Shown: piece by piece, positions 40,439 through 49,264 of the stretch | Layout of the letters: every line of letters begins with the position of its first letter | Numbering within the stretch: the stretch's first letter is position 1 | Assembly (NCBI GenBank): GCA_964457755.1 | Contig: CAYWGC010000020.1 | Location: 1 to 54,937, forward strand | DNA: 54,937 bases | Origin: Tharpella sp964457755 | Lineage (GTDB): Bacteria > Desulfobacterota > Anaeroferrophillalia > Anaeroferrophillales > Tharpellaceae | Direction of reading: 5' to 3' | Program-made: the position numbers and the translations under genes | The notes under the pieces: model-generated | Database searches by the model: none | Told to the model about the DNA's origin: nothing | What the model saw: only the letters and a program-made list of their open reading frames with translations

Positions 40439-41992
40439 ATGGAGTCAATACTTACAAATGTCATTGTCGCTTTGGTGGCAATGGTTGTCGGTTTTCTGGT
40501 TTATCGCAAGGTTTCTGAAAAAAGTAATGACGTCTCCCGTAAAGAGGCTGATCTGCTGATAAATGAAGCCCGTAAAGAGTCCAATCTGCTGCGTAAAGAG
40601 GCGACCCTCCAGGCCAAGGATGTTGTCTTGAAGGCCAAGGCTGACTTTGAAGCGGATATGGTCGAGCGGCGCAAAGAGATGCAATCCTTAGAGAAGCGTT
40701 TGGTTACGAAAGAGGAGAGTCAGGAGAGGCGGTCTGACAATCTCGATAAGAAGGATGAAGAGCTCAGTCGGCGTGAGCAGAGTTTAACTCAGCGCGATAA
40801 AAATGTTCAGGTGAAAGAGAAAGAGGTGCAGGATGTTTTGCAACAAGAACGCGATAAGCTTGAATCTATTGCGGGTTTGACCCAGACTGAAGCCAAAGAG
40901 ACCCTCATGAAGCTGATGGAAGATGCGGCCAAGCATGAATCCGCCAAAAGGGTTAAGCAGATTGAGGATGAAGCCAATGAGACTGCGGAAAAGAAAGCTG
41001 TAAAGATTATTGCTCAAGCGGTGCAACGGTATGCTGGTGATTATGCCACAGAACGGACGGTTTCGGTGGTGAATCTTCCCGGCGATGATATGAAAGGTCG
41101 CATTATTGGTCGTGAGGGGCGTAATATCCGGGCTATTGAAGCGGCGACTGGAGTTGATCTGATTATTGATGATACTCCAGAAGCGGTCATTATCTCTTCG
41201 TTCGATCCGGTGCGTCGGGCGGTGGCTAAAAATGCTCTTGAACGTTTGATCAGTGATGGCCGGATACATCCGGCGCGGATAGAAGAGGTTGTCAATAAGG
41301 TGCAGGGAGAGATCGATCTGACTATAAAAGATGCTGGTGAAAAAGCGATCTTCGATCTCGGCATTCATGGTATGAGTCCGGAATTGATTCGTATGATTGG
41401 GCGTTTGAAATATCGAACCAGCTATACGCAGAATATTTATGAACACTCTTTAGAGGTAGCTTTTATCTGTGGGATGATGGCTGATGAGTTGAAATTGTCC
41501 AATAAAATGGCCCGTAGGGCTGGGCTTCTGCATGATATCGGTAAGGCTATGGATCACGAAATTGATGGCTCCCACGCAGTCATCGGCGCCGATTTTGCCA
41601 GGCGCCATGGTGAATCCCCTGAAATTGTTCAAGCTATTGAAGCCCATCATGGTGATGTTGAGATTAAACATCCACTTGATGTTCTGGTGCAAGCCGCAGA
41701 TGCTCTTTCCGGGGCCCGTCCGGGAGCTCGTAAAGAGATGCTTGATGCCTATATCAAACGACTTGAGGCGCTTGAGGAAATTGGCAACTCTTTTAAAGGA
41801 GTCGAAAAAACCTTTGCTATCCAGGCTGGTCGTGATGTTCGGGTAATGGTTAATCATGAAGATATAAGCGATGAAGATGCGGTCGTTTTGTCGCGTGACA
41901 TTGCTGCAAGGATTGAGAAAGAGCTGACTTATCCCGGCCAGATTCGGGTAACTGTGATTCGTGAGACCCGGGCTTTCGGGGTTGCCAAATAA
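40439..41992 (+). CDS. rny: Ribonuclease Y
   Basis: A 517-aa membrane-anchored endoribonuclease that starts mRNA decay. The N-terminal helix (VIVALVAMVVGFLVY) is followed by a long coiled coil (residues 30-200), a KH domain with GRIIGREGRNIRAIE (about 221) and an HD domain with LLHDIGKAMDHE (about 362). GAGGAGTTTTTTAGA precedes the ATG. It is followed after 12 bp by the YmdB-like gene, as in many bacteria. Confidence 0.97.
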   Translation: MESILTNVIVALVAMVVGFLVYRKVSEKSNDVSRKEADLLINEARKESNLLRKEATLQAKDVVLKAKADFEADMVERRKEMQSLEKRLVTKEESQERRSDNLDKKDEELSRREQSLTQRDKNVQVKEKEVQDVLQQERDKLESIAGLTQTEAKETLMKLMEDAAKHESAKRVKQIEDEANETAEKKAVKIIAQAVQRYAGDYATERTVSVVNLPGDDMKGRIIGREGRNIRAIEAATGVDLIIDDTPEAVIISSFDPVRRAVAKNALERLISDGRIHPARIEEVVNKVQGEIDLTIKDAGEKAIFDLGIHGMSPELIRMIGRLKYRTSYTQNIYEHSLEVAFICGMMADELKLSNKMARRAGLLHDIGKAMDHEIDGSHAVIGADFARRHGESPEIVQAIEAHHGDVEIKHPLDVLVQAADALSGARPGARKEMLDAYIKRLEALEEIGNSFKGVEKTFAIQAGRDVRVMVNHEDISDEDAVVLSRDIAARIEKELTYPGQIRVTVIRETRAFGVAK

Positions 41993-42007
41993 GGTGGGTA
42001 AGAGTTG

Positions 42008-42796
42008 GTGATCAAGTTATTTTTTATTGGTGATATCATAGGTCGTCCCGGCCGTCAGGCGGTCGCCTCATTATTGCCTAGTTTGCAAAGAGAACATGCC
42101 TTCGATCTGGTTATAGCCAATGGTGAAAATGCGGCCGGTGGTTTTGGCCTGACTCCCAAAATTGCAGATGAACTTTTTGGTCTCGGCATTGATGTTATTA
42201 CCAGTGGCAACCATATCTGGGATCAGAAGGAGATTGAGCCCTACCTGCGGCAAAACAATCGACTTTTGCGACCGGCTAATTATCCGGTCGAAGATCTTGG
42301 TGAAGGTGCCATTGTGGTTGAGCTTGAGCGCCGCCCGCAAATTAAAGTTGGAGTTATAAACCTGGCTGGCCGGGTCTTTTTAGGACCCGCTGATTGTCCT
42401 TTTCGTTCAGGTCGGGATCTGGTGGCTCGATTAAAAACTGAGACTCCTATTGTTGTGGTTGATTTCCACGCCGAAGCGAGCTCTGAAAAAACAGCTCTGG
42501 GGATGTATCTTGATGGGCAGGTCTCTCTCTTTGTTGGAACCCACACCCATGTGCAGACGGCTGATGAGAGAATTCTGCCAAAAGGCACCGCTTATATAAC
42601 CGATGTAGGAATGGTCGGCGGCCGCAACTCGGTGATTGGCATGAAGCCCGATCGGGTTATCGAGAAATTTATCAATGGCAAGCCTCAGCGCTATGAGGTC
42701 GAAAAAAAAGCTCCCTGGCTCTCGGCGGTTATTGCTGAAATAGATGAAGAGAGCGGTCAAGCATTATCGTTACAGCGTTTGCAAATACCTGCTTGA
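42008..42796 (+). CDS. TIGR00282 family metallophosphoesterase (YmdB-like)
   Basis: A 262-aa phosphodiesterase. Metal ligands are in FIGDIIGRPGRQ (D7 region), NGENAAGG and GNHIWDQKE, GTHTHVQTADE; all are intact. Bacillus YmdB acts on 2',3'-cAMP and affects motility and biofilm. I take the GTG at 42008 (VIKLFFIGDIIG), with AAGGTGGG upstream; a TTG lies one codon before. It forms a unit with rny and is followed by a terminator. Confidence 0.92.
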   Translation: MIKLFFIGDIIGRPGRQAVASLLPSLQREHAFDLVIANGENAAGGFGLTPKIADELFGLGIDVITSGNHIWDQKEIEPYLRQNNRLLRPANYPVEDLGEGAIVVELERRPQIKVGVINLAGRVFLGPADCPFRSGRDLVARLKTETPIVVVDFHAEASSEKTALGMYLDGQVSLFVGTHTHVQTADERILPKGTAYITDVGMVGGRNSVIGMKPDRVIEKFINGKPQRYEVEKKAPWLSAVIAEIDEESGQALSLQRLQIPA

Positions 42797-42804
42797 TCAT
42801 GTAT

Positions 42805-42836
42805 AAAAAAGGACGGTTTATTAACCGTCCTTTTTT
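42805..42836. terminator. Rho-independent terminator after the rny unit
   Basis: AAAAAAGGACGGTT (42805-42818) pairs with AACCGTCCTTTTTT (42823-42836), loop TATT. A/T tracts on both sides. Confidence 0.93.
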
Positions 42837-42889
42837 ATGCTTGAATTTTGGGGTCGGAAACACTCCTGGTGAGGCTGCGGAGGTGAACT

Positions 42890-43213
42890 ATGCGGGTTGG
42901 TGATTTACAGCAGATCATGTTGCAGACTGATACGGTAGGTAAAGTTCAGCAACAGGGCTCCCATGGGGCCGAGGTTGAGCAAAGTAAACTTGCGGCTCAG
43001 CAACTTATAGAAACCAGGGATAAGGAGAAGCAGATTCAATCTATGGAGGAGGCTGATACGGTTTTCATCAAAGACCGTGAATCGCGTCAGGAGCAGCAAG
43101 CCGAACCTGATAATGATGAAGCGGCGGCAGACTCTGAAACTGGCGAAGAAATTTCGTTTGAGGCTGATTCTTTATCGGGTCGCTCTGGAAAACACATAGA
43201 TATCAGGGTATGA
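42890..43213 (+). CDS. Small Gln/Glu-rich protein, possibly flagella-associated
   Basis: A 107-aa low-complexity protein (QQIMLQTDTVGKVQQQG, then Glu/Gln-rich sequence, ending SGRSGKHIDIRV). GGAGGTGAACT precedes the ATG, a strong site. Its N-terminal pattern recalls small uncharacterised proteins I associate with flagellar gene neighbourhoods in Desulfobacterota, but that is a weak recollection. It converges with the dynamin-like gene, 9 bp apart. Confidence 0.7.
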   Translation: MRVGDLQQIMLQTDTVGKVQQQGSHGAEVEQSKLAAQQLIETRDKEKQIQSMEEADTVFIKDRESRQEQQAEPDNDEAAADSETGEEISFEADSLSGRSGKHIDIRV

Positions 43214-43222
43214 TGTTTATTG

Positions 43223-45355
43223 TTAAGGATTTGCAAGATCCTCAAGTTGGCTCTCTATTTTTTTGAGATCCTCTATCTTACGGGCGGTTATCTGTTGGCT
43301 GCAGCCGGCAAGATTTTCAGAGTCCTCAAGGGCTATCTCCGTACTTGCGAGCAGGTCGATAAAAAAGGAGCTGATTAGACCATGGCACTCATTGAGGTGC
43401 TGGCGCACGAAGCTATATTTAAGTTGTTCGCGATAGTTTCCGAGCCACCGAGACAACTCTTTATGAGTTGTCTTTTTTAGTTGCAGGCCGTACTCTTCAG
43501 CAAGTGGCCGACGCCGTCTGATGTGGATTAATTTTGTGCTCCAGAGGGTAACCAGGTTCTGGATTTTATCAACAAAGGCGAAGCGTTCTTCGGCCTCACT
43601 CTTCATCGTAAATTCAGGTATATCACCACTGATTTTAATTGGTAACGGCATTTCCTCTTGCGGACTGCAATCAGTATCTATTAAGTTTTCACAGATAATA
43701 AAAAGTGGTGCGCAGCCAGCGAGCAGGCGTTTGTTGATCTCTAAGTGTAAACCTGACATGAAATTTATAGTTTCGATAACAACACGTTCGCGTAGTTTGG
43801 GCGGAATTGTGAGCTCAAAGTGGTTGTCGACGATGTGAGCCGGAGTTAAGGGGTTACGGTTTTTTTCTGGAATCAGTTCCAACGGGGGTTGGTAGTTCTC
43901 AATTACCTGATTGAGATGGTTGTGCATGCTATCTTTACTCTTGTCGTTGAGCCAGGTTGAGATTTCAGAATAGCTATACTTTTCGATGTCAGCGCAAATT
44001 CCGCTGATTATGCGTTCAGCCTCTTTGAGAACGGCATCGATTTTCTGGCGCTTTGTTTGTTGAAGGTTTAAGTTTGAAGTGAGCGCATCATCATCTCCCA
44101 AGAGGGCGCCAAGCTGGGCTTTGATTAAACGAATGGTGTTGCCGATAATTTGTTGCAGGCGTTTCTCGCTGTGTTGCAGGAGGGCTGCTGTAGCTCTGTT
44201 TTTCCCCAGATCCTGTAAACGGTTCAGGAATTGTTCTGCCCCGAGGGCTGACAGTGAGAGCTTTTCATCTTCCTCTTGCCATCTCTTAAAGCGTTGTTGG
44301 CAGGTCGTATTTAACTGGGTAAAGATTTCCGGTCTTGACCAGAAAAGGGCAAGGGTTGAAAATGCGTAAAGCGGTTGGGTGAAGCCTAGTTCCTGTAACT
44401 CATCAGAACAGCGGGTGATCATCGATTGCAGCTCATTTTTGTCGTGATGTTCATCCAGGTCAAGGTTTATGACGAAGAGCAGACGATCCTCCAGTCCCAG
44501 CTCTCGTAAATGTTCGAGTAACTGATAGTCGGCTTGCCGCAGACCGATACGGCTGCTGATGACGTAGATGAGGGCTGGGCTCTCACTGAGTTGCTGGACA
44601 ATAATGCTCTGATGGCTCGGGTTCGGGGTGTCGAGTCCCGGCAGGTCCCGTAAGGCCAGATATTGGGGCAGTAGTTTAAGGGGGGCTTTGATCTCAATGC
44701 CAAGTAGATATGGGGATAGAGTTTCATCTCGGATGAAGCGTCGATAGTGCTGACTATCAGGGTCTGTAATGGTGAAGTCAAGTTGTTCTTTATGGTAATA
44801 TTCAGCAACTATCTTTGCTCCATTAGTGAGATTGCGTAAAAGACGGTAGGACTCGTTGAAAATGCCGTGTTGTGTAAGTTTGCCCGTCTGCTGATAATGG
44901 TTGAGAAGATTTTCTATCTGTAAGCGGTCTGTGTTTTTGAAGAGAGAGATTTGACGGTCGGCCAAATTGTCACTGAAGAGCAGCCTTGAAGCTCTGTTAA
45001 AGATCTCATTTATGGTCTTTTCAGGCTGCAATTTGATGTGGGCAGAAAATTTATGGCCAGCACTTACGGTAGTCGGAAAATTGGTGGTGATGCCAGCTCC
45101 AGTCGGGAGCAGGTCAGCTCCGGCCAAAGTATTAATAAGGGTGCTTTTACCTGATTTTACAGGGCCTATGCAGGTGACCGGCAGGCTGAAGCTGGTGCGT
45201 AAGCCGGTCAGGGTGGTTAGCGCAAGGCGCCAACGTTGCAGATGATTCTGCCCTTTAGATGAGTCAATTTCGAGCTTTGAGAGGATCTCGTCAAGTTTTT
45301 GGATGCGGCGGCTGAAGCTCTTTGCCGAATCATTATCAAAGTTGTTTTCAGTCAT
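43223..45355 (-). CDS. Dynamin-like GTPase
   Basis: A 710-aa protein with a GTPase domain: G1 GPVKSGKSTLIN (about residues 63-74), a G2 threonine in TTNFPTT, G3 DLPGLDTPN and G4-like NLDLDE. The C-terminal 400 residues are largely helical (EKRLQQIIGNTIRLIKAQL and on), as in bacterial dynamin-like proteins, which remodel membranes. There is no partner dynamin gene next to it, though many bacterial ones occur in pairs. The substrate membrane is unknown. The ATG at 45355 is the start. Confidence 0.87.
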   Translation of the reverse strand: MTENNFDNDSAKSFSRRIQKLDEILSKLEIDSSKGQNHLQRWRLALTTLTGLRTSFSLPVTCIGPVKSGKSTLINTLAGADLLPTGAGITTNFPTTVSAGHKFSAHIKLQPEKTINEIFNRASRLLFSDNLADRQISLFKNTDRLQIENLLNHYQQTGKLTQHGIFNESYRLLRNLTNGAKIVAEYYHKEQLDFTITDPDSQHYRRFIRDETLSPYLLGIEIKAPLKLLPQYLALRDLPGLDTPNPSHQSIIVQQLSESPALIYVISSRIGLRQADYQLLEHLRELGLEDRLLFVINLDLDEHHDKNELQSMITRCSDELQELGFTQPLYAFSTLALFWSRPEIFTQLNTTCQQRFKRWQEEDEKLSLSALGAEQFLNRLQDLGKNRATAALLQHSEKRLQQIIGNTIRLIKAQLGALLGDDDALTSNLNLQQTKRQKIDAVLKEAERIISGICADIEKYSYSEISTWLNDKSKDSMHNHLNQVIENYQPPLELIPEKNRNPLTPAHIVDNHFELTIPPKLRERVVIETINFMSGLHLEINKRLLAGCAPLFIICENLIDTDCSPQEEMPLPIKISGDIPEFTMKSEAEERFAFVDKIQNLVTLWSTKLIHIRRRRPLAEEYGLQLKKTTHKELSRWLGNYREQLKYSFVRQHLNECHGLISSFFIDLLASTEIALEDSENLAGCSQQITARKIEDLKKIESQLEDLANP

Positions 45356-45461
45356 AGTTTAATTGTTTGGGCTCTTTTTTTGGTTTATGGTCTGCGCCTG
45401 AATCGTTTATGAGATTATGGCATAATGAAAGGTTTGATGCAAGTTGTAAAATGGTTTCTAG

Positions 45462-45600
45462 AAGGTTGTCCGGGAATGCTCTTTTTCCCCATCTCAGCGT
45501 TATTTTTTGAAAATAATGCTCGGAATACTGAGTGTATACCTGTGCTTATTTTCAAAAAATGACTTGATCTGAGATAAAATTTCTATTCTCGGGCAGCCTT
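45462..45600. mobile_element. MITE-like palindromic element, family B
   Basis: A 139-bp element with terminal inverted repeats AAGGTTGTCCGGGAAT (45462-45477) and the complement of ATTCTCGGGCAGCCTT (45585-45600), 13 of 16 matching. Inside, ATCTCAG..TTATTTTTTGAAAATAA (45491-45516) is mirrored by TTATTTTCAAAAAAT..ATCTGAGAT (45546-45575). It encodes no protein. One end recurs at 48420-48450. Confidence 0.8.
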
Positions 45601-45629
45601 TTACAGGATCCTGAAGATCTATTTTAAGC

Positions 45630-45659
45630 TTGACAAGGAGGGGGTTGATAAAGTAGATA
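45630..45659 (+). promoter_or_regulatory. Promoter of the tRNA gene
   Basis: TTGACA (45630-45635), 18-nt spacer, TAGATA (45654-45659); the tRNA begins 24 nt later. Confidence 0.65.
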
Positions 45660-45682
45660 ACCGCGCTCGATTGTGCAGTTGC

Positions 45683-45755
45683 GGGCCCATAGCTCAGCTG
45701 GAAGAGCCACCGGCTCATAACCGGTAGGTCCCTGGTTCGAACCCAGGTGGGCCCA
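45683..45755 (+). tRNA. tRNA with CAU anticodon (Met or lysidine-type Ile2)
   Basis: The 73-nt cloverleaf has acceptor GGGCCCA/TGGGCCC, D stem GCTC/GAGC with an 8-nt loop, anticodon stem ACCGG/CCGGT with CAT at 45716-45718, and T stem CCTGG/CCAGG with loop TTCGAAC. CCA is not encoded. It is not an initiator-type tRNA on the A stem (first pair G-C). Elongator Met and Ile2 cannot be separated by eye. Confidence 0.95.
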
Positions 45756-45880
45756 TTAACTACACTAATGATGTTTCCCCCATTTTATTGAAAGAGATGC
45801 CGATTGTCGGGAACTTGTCGATATTTATATATACCTTTTGTGATTTTGCCATTCAGGTTGAGTCGCAGGAGAGTTGGAAG

Positions 45881-45937
45881 ATGAAAGTGCACCCCAAGAA
45901 GGTGCACTTTTTTTATTGTTGGGGTCTCCCTTTATGA
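45881..45937 (+). CDS. Putative 18-aa leader peptide before the Nif3 gene
   Basis: An ATG at 45881 has a near-perfect AGGAGAG seven bases upstream and opens an 18-codon frame (MKVHPKKVHFFYCWGLPL) whose TGA overlaps the ATG of the Nif3-like gene. The terminator hairpin at 45884-45914 lies within this frame. The arrangement resembles a transcription-attenuation or coupling leader. That it is translated is inference. Confidence 0.4.
   Translation: MKVHPKKVHFFYCWGLPL
45884..45914 (+). terminator. Terminator hairpin upstream of the Nif3-like gene
   Basis: AAAGTGCACC (45884-45893) pairs with GGTGCACTTT (45901-45910), loop 7 nt; seven T run to 45914. It may end the tRNA transcript or attenuate the downstream gene. 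Confidence 0.9.
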
Positions 45938-47088
45938 TTCCGGTTTCAGATGGGCATAATCAGATTATTCACGCTGATTTGATCGATTATCTTAATCTGA
46001 GAATCCCACCTCAAATGAGTGAGGCCTGGGATAATTGTGGTCTACAGGTCGGTAGCCGACAGTGGCCCTTGCAGGGGGTACTCTGTTGTCTTGATTTATC
46101 TTCAAGTGTAGTTAGTGAGGCGCTTGCGGTCGGGGCTAATTTTATTTTCAGTCATCATCCGCTCTTTTTTAAACCTTTAAAGAGCTTGGATCTTGATGTT
46201 TTTCCCGGCAACCTTATTTATCAGGCATTAACTGCCGGAATTACTCTCTATAGTGCCCATACCAATTTAGATAGTGTCGTTGGCGGGGTTAATGACCATT
46301 TGGCCAAGTTGCTTGGCGTGACTAATTGTGCGCCTCTTATACCACATAGTGTGGATATCTATAAACTGGTTACTTTTATTCCGAGCAGCGATCTTGAACA
46401 AGTTGCTGAGGCTCTGTTTGCGGCTGGAGCCGGGCGTTTAGGGGCTGGTCTCTATAGTGAATGTTCATTTTCTACGCCTGGGGTCGGAAGTTTTCGCCCC
46501 GCTTCGGGCGCCACACCCCGGATAGGTGAAATCGGCAAAACAAATCTGGTTGATGAGATCCGTTTTGAAACGGTGCTTGATAGGGGGGCGCGGGCCCGGG
46601 TGCTTAAAGCTTTGCATCTTGCTCATCCCTATGAAGTTCCGGCTTATGATCTCTATCCACTCAAACTTTCTGACGATGCCTGCGGGTCGGGCCGGGTTGG
46701 GGTTCTGAAAAAAACGATGGGCCTGGCAGGGTTTGTGAGTTTTGTTAAGCAGCGGCTCGGAATCGAGACCCTGCGACTGGTTGGTGGTGATCTAGGAACA
46801 GGTCGGGTAGAAAAGATTGCCCTGTGTGGCGGTAGTGGTTTTTCGCTTTACAAAGAGGCTCAGGCCGCCGGAGCTGATCTTTATATTACAGGTGATTTGA
46901 AGTATCATGAAGCTCGGGAAGTTCTTGATCAGGGGCAAATTCCGATTCTTGATGCTGGCCATTTTGCCACGGAAAAACCGATACTTGAAGTTTGTGCTGG
47001 TTGGTGTCATCAATTTTTAGCAGAAAATGAAATAGCGCTGCCGGTTGTTGTCTCGCAAACTGAGCGCGAACCATGGCTCTATTTATAG
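45934..47088 (+). CDS. Nif3-like dinuclear metal centre protein
   Basis: A 384-aa member of the Nif3/YqfO family, which binds two metals; its role in cells is unsettled. The metal ligands appear in FSHHPLFFK (H68-69 area), SAHTNLD and DAGHFATEKP. The middle (about 130-240) is the extra YqfO domain inserted in longer members. The frame extends up to 45874 but that region encodes a terminator, so the ATG at 45934 is better. It is followed by a zinc-ribbon coiled-coil gene, a conserved neighbour. Confidence 0.9.
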   Translation: MIPVSDGHNQIIHADLIDYLNLRIPPQMSEAWDNCGLQVGSRQWPLQGVLCCLDLSSSVVSEALAVGANFIFSHHPLFFKPLKSLDLDVFPGNLIYQALTAGITLYSAHTNLDSVVGGVNDHLAKLLGVTNCAPLIPHSVDIYKLVTFIPSSDLEQVAEALFAAGAGRLGAGLYSECSFSTPGVGSFRPASGATPRIGEIGKTNLVDEIRFETVLDRGARARVLKALHLAHPYEVPAYDLYPLKLSDDACGSGRVGVLKKTMGLAGFVSFVKQRLGIETLRLVGGDLGTGRVEKIALCGGSGFSLYKEAQAAGADLYITGDLKYHEAREVLDQGQIPILDAGHFATEKPILEVCAGWCHQFLAENEIALPVVVSQTEREPWLYL

Positions 47089-47147
47089 AAGATATTTATT
47101 TTTTAAAGGTGGTCTAAAAGAATCAAGTTTAAGAGGAGGAGAAGACG

Positions 47148-47867
47148 TTGGAAAAACAGATGCAGCTGCTTTGGGAGCTACAGAAAATTGATAGTGCTAT
47201 GGATGAAATTCGGGATGCCCAGGAGGCTTTTGCTCCTAAGCTGGACAATGTAAAAGAAGATATTGTGCTTTTGGAGGGGGCGGCTCGAGAGTATCAGCAG
47301 GAGTTGGCTGCAAAAGATATAGAGCGTCGGGATCTACGGGATGTGGTCGAGCGTTTGAAGGGGTTAATATCTCAATCAAAAGAGAAAATCACTCAGATTG
47401 CCAATAACAAAGAGTATTTCGCGGTTTTGAAAGAGCTCGAGCATAATCAGAAGATGCTCGAAAAACAGGAAGTTGAGCTTTTCGGTTTGGTTGAGGAGAT
47501 TGATTCTATTAAAGAGCAGATTGCTGATAATGAGAAAGATCTAAAGTCAAAACATGATGAAATGGTTAAGGAAGAAAAGGCCATTGCAGACAAAATTGCT
47601 TCTTTAGAGAAAAAAATCAAAGCTGGGGACAAGGGGCGTCAGGCCAAATCTAAAGAGATCAGCGAACCTTTTTTACGTCGTTATCAACGTATCCGGCGAC
47701 GGTTTAATGATGCTGTAGTGTTGGCTGAAGATGGAACCTGTCGTGGTTGTAATGTAAAGGTCCCACCGCAAGTCTATATCGACCTTTTGAAAGGTCAGGA
47801 GCTCATGAACTGTCCCAACTGTCAGCGTATAATGTTCAATTGTGTCGATTCTGAAACTGAAGATTAA
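47148..47867 (+). CDS. Coiled-coil protein with C4 zinc ribbon
   Basis: The 239-aa protein is a long coiled coil (residues 20-180) followed by a zinc ribbon CRGCNVKVPPQVYIDLLKG and CPNCQ (four cysteines). This family is a regular neighbour of Nif3-like genes and of rnpB; some members, such as CT398, bind sigma-54. The TTG at 47148 follows GAGGAGG and is taken as the start. Confidence 0.85.
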   Translation: MEKQMQLLWELQKIDSAMDEIRDAQEAFAPKLDNVKEDIVLLEGAAREYQQELAAKDIERRDLRDVVERLKGLISQSKEKITQIANNKEYFAVLKELEHNQKMLEKQEVELFGLVEEIDSIKEQIADNEKDLKSKHDEMVKEEKAIADKIASLEKKIKAGDKGRQAKSKEISEPFLRRYQRIRRRFNDAVVLAEDGTCRGCNVKVPPQVYIDLLKGQELMNCPNCQRIMFNCVDSETED

Positions 47868-47936
47868 GCGAGCTTTAAATTTTAAATGACTGTTTAAAGT
47901 GATTTGTTCCACAGCTTTAATATTGCAGACTAAAAG

Positions 47937-48380
47937 ACAGGCCGGAGCAGGCCGGATGATCGCCGGTATCCCTTTTTAAGGTTTAGGAGAGATGCGGGAG
48001 GAAAGTCCGAACACCAGAGAGCAGGATGCTTCGTAACGCGAAGTCCTGGTGACAGGCAGGCAAGTGCCACAGAAAACAGACCGCCTTCAGGCGTTAGCTT
48101 AAAGGTAAGGGTGAAACGGTGAGGTAAGAGCTCACCAGTATCGGTGGTGACACCGGTAGCTTGGTAAACCCCATCCGGTGCAAGGCCAAATAGGTTTCAT
48201 TTTCTCCTTTTTGGAGATTGAGGCGGCTCGTCTCAAATAACCGGTTGGTGACAACCGGTTTGGTGAAGCGGGTAGGCTGCTTGAGGTTGCAGGCAACTGT
48301 AACCCTAGATGAATGATCATCACTTCCGTCTGGCGGAAGTACAGAATTCGGCTTACAGGCCTGCTCCGGCCTGTTTTTTA
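47937..48380 (+). ncRNA. rnpB: RNase P RNA (type A)
   Basis: A 17-bp perfect P1 stem pairs 47937-47953 with 48358-48374. Conserved blocks are GGAGAGATGCGGGAGG (around 47986), GAGGAAAGTCCGAACACC (around 47998), GGTAAGGGTGAAACGGTG, and ACAGAATTCGGCTTACAG near the 3' end. It forms the catalytic part of RNase P, which matures tRNA 5' ends. The last stem followed by TTTTTT also works as the terminator. Confidence 0.97.
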
Positions 48381-48419
48381 GTTTACAGCGGGTGCTGATT
48401 TTTTAAAAATGCCTAGAGC

Positions 48420-48450
48420 TGATAAAAAATTTCTATTCGCGGACAGCCTT
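48420..48450. repeat. Solo end of the MITE-like family B element, upstream of motA
   Basis: TGATAAAAAATTTCTATTCG continuing to GGACAGCCTT matches the right end of the element at 45462-45600 with two differences and a small length change. No left end is visible. It ends 19 bp before the motA ATG. Confidence 0.75.
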
Positions 48451-48469
48451 ATGGATCCCAGAGTTTAAT

Positions 48470-49258
48470 ATGGATATCGCAACCTTTGTTGGAATCTTAG
48501 CTGGTTTTTCCCTGATTATCAGTGCCATCTTTCTAGGTGGCTCCCTGCTTCTTTTTGTCAATCTGCCAGGTATGATGGTCGTCTTCGGTGGAACTTTGGC
48601 GGCAACCCTGTTTAACTTCCCCTTTGGTGATATAGTTACCGCTTTCCGGGCGATGTTAATTGTTTTTCTCGATAAAGAGGAGAAGCCTGAAGACCTTGTC
48701 AGAGTTATGATTCAGTTGGCTGAGGTGAGTCGGAAAAAAGGGATCATGGCTTTGCAGGATGTGCGTAGTCAGAATCAGGTTTTACGAAAAGCCTGCCAGA
48801 TGATTGCCGATGGTGCTGAACGCGAGATGATTGCCAATACCCTGGCCATAGAGATTGATGCTTTAAGGGCGCGGCACTTTATTCCTCAGGAAATTTTTCG
48901 CAAGATGGGTAACATATCGCCAGCCTTCGGAATGCTTGGTACCCTGATTGGCCTGGTGCAGATGCTTAGTAATCTGGAAAATCCAGAGACCATTGGTCCG
49001 GCTATGGCGGTGGCCCTGTTGACAACTTTTTATGGATCTTTACTGGCAACCATGTTCTTTCTGCCACTTTCTGGGAAACTTAAAGTGCGGACTACTCGAG
49101 AAGTGTTACTCTTAGAGATTATCTTTGAAGGGGCGCGTTCGATTCTGGAATCCAACAACCCTTTAATGGTCTATGAGAAATTGTCCTCTTTTTTACCACC
49201 TGGAACCCGGCAGGGACTGGAAGAGGAGATCTTTAATCGTGGTTCAGCGACAGAGTAG
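48470..49258 (+). CDS. motA: Flagellar motor stator protein MotA
   Basis: A 262-aa membrane protein with four helices (the first two near residues 5-50, the second pair about 150-210) and the MotA signature GNISPAFGMLGTLIGLVQML. The cytoplasmic loop with basic and acidic residues (LVRVMIQLAEVSRKKG) is where the rotor is contacted. It forms a proton or sodium channel with MotB. No other flagellar genes are in the window. The stop is followed at once by motB. Confidence 0.95.
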   Translation: MDIATFVGILAGFSLIISAIFLGGSLLLFVNLPGMMVVFGGTLAATLFNFPFGDIVTAFRAMLIVFLDKEEKPEDLVRVMIQLAEVSRKKGIMALQDVRSQNQVLRKACQMIADGAEREMIANTLAIEIDALRARHFIPQEIFRKMGNISPAFGMLGTLIGLVQMLSNLENPETIGPAMAVALLTTFYGSLLATMFFLPLSGKLKVRTTREVLLLEIIFEGARSILESNNPLMVYEKLSSFLPPGTRQGLEEEIFNRGSATE

Positions 49259-49264
49259 GTGGAT

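Larger units (their letters stand above)
45356..45682. other. Gene-free stretch with MITE-like element and tRNA promoter
   Basis: The stretch holds the MITE-like palindrome at 45462-45600 and a promoter at 45630-45659. No gene is visible. Confidence 0.75.

Noticed and set aside
45874..45933. N-terminal extension of the Nif3-like protein from a TTG at 45874
   Set aside because: The ribosome site is too close to that TTG and the extension would be encoded by a terminator hairpin.
48132..48323. Minus-strand frame inside the RNase P RNA gene
   Set aside because: It lies within a confident structural RNA.
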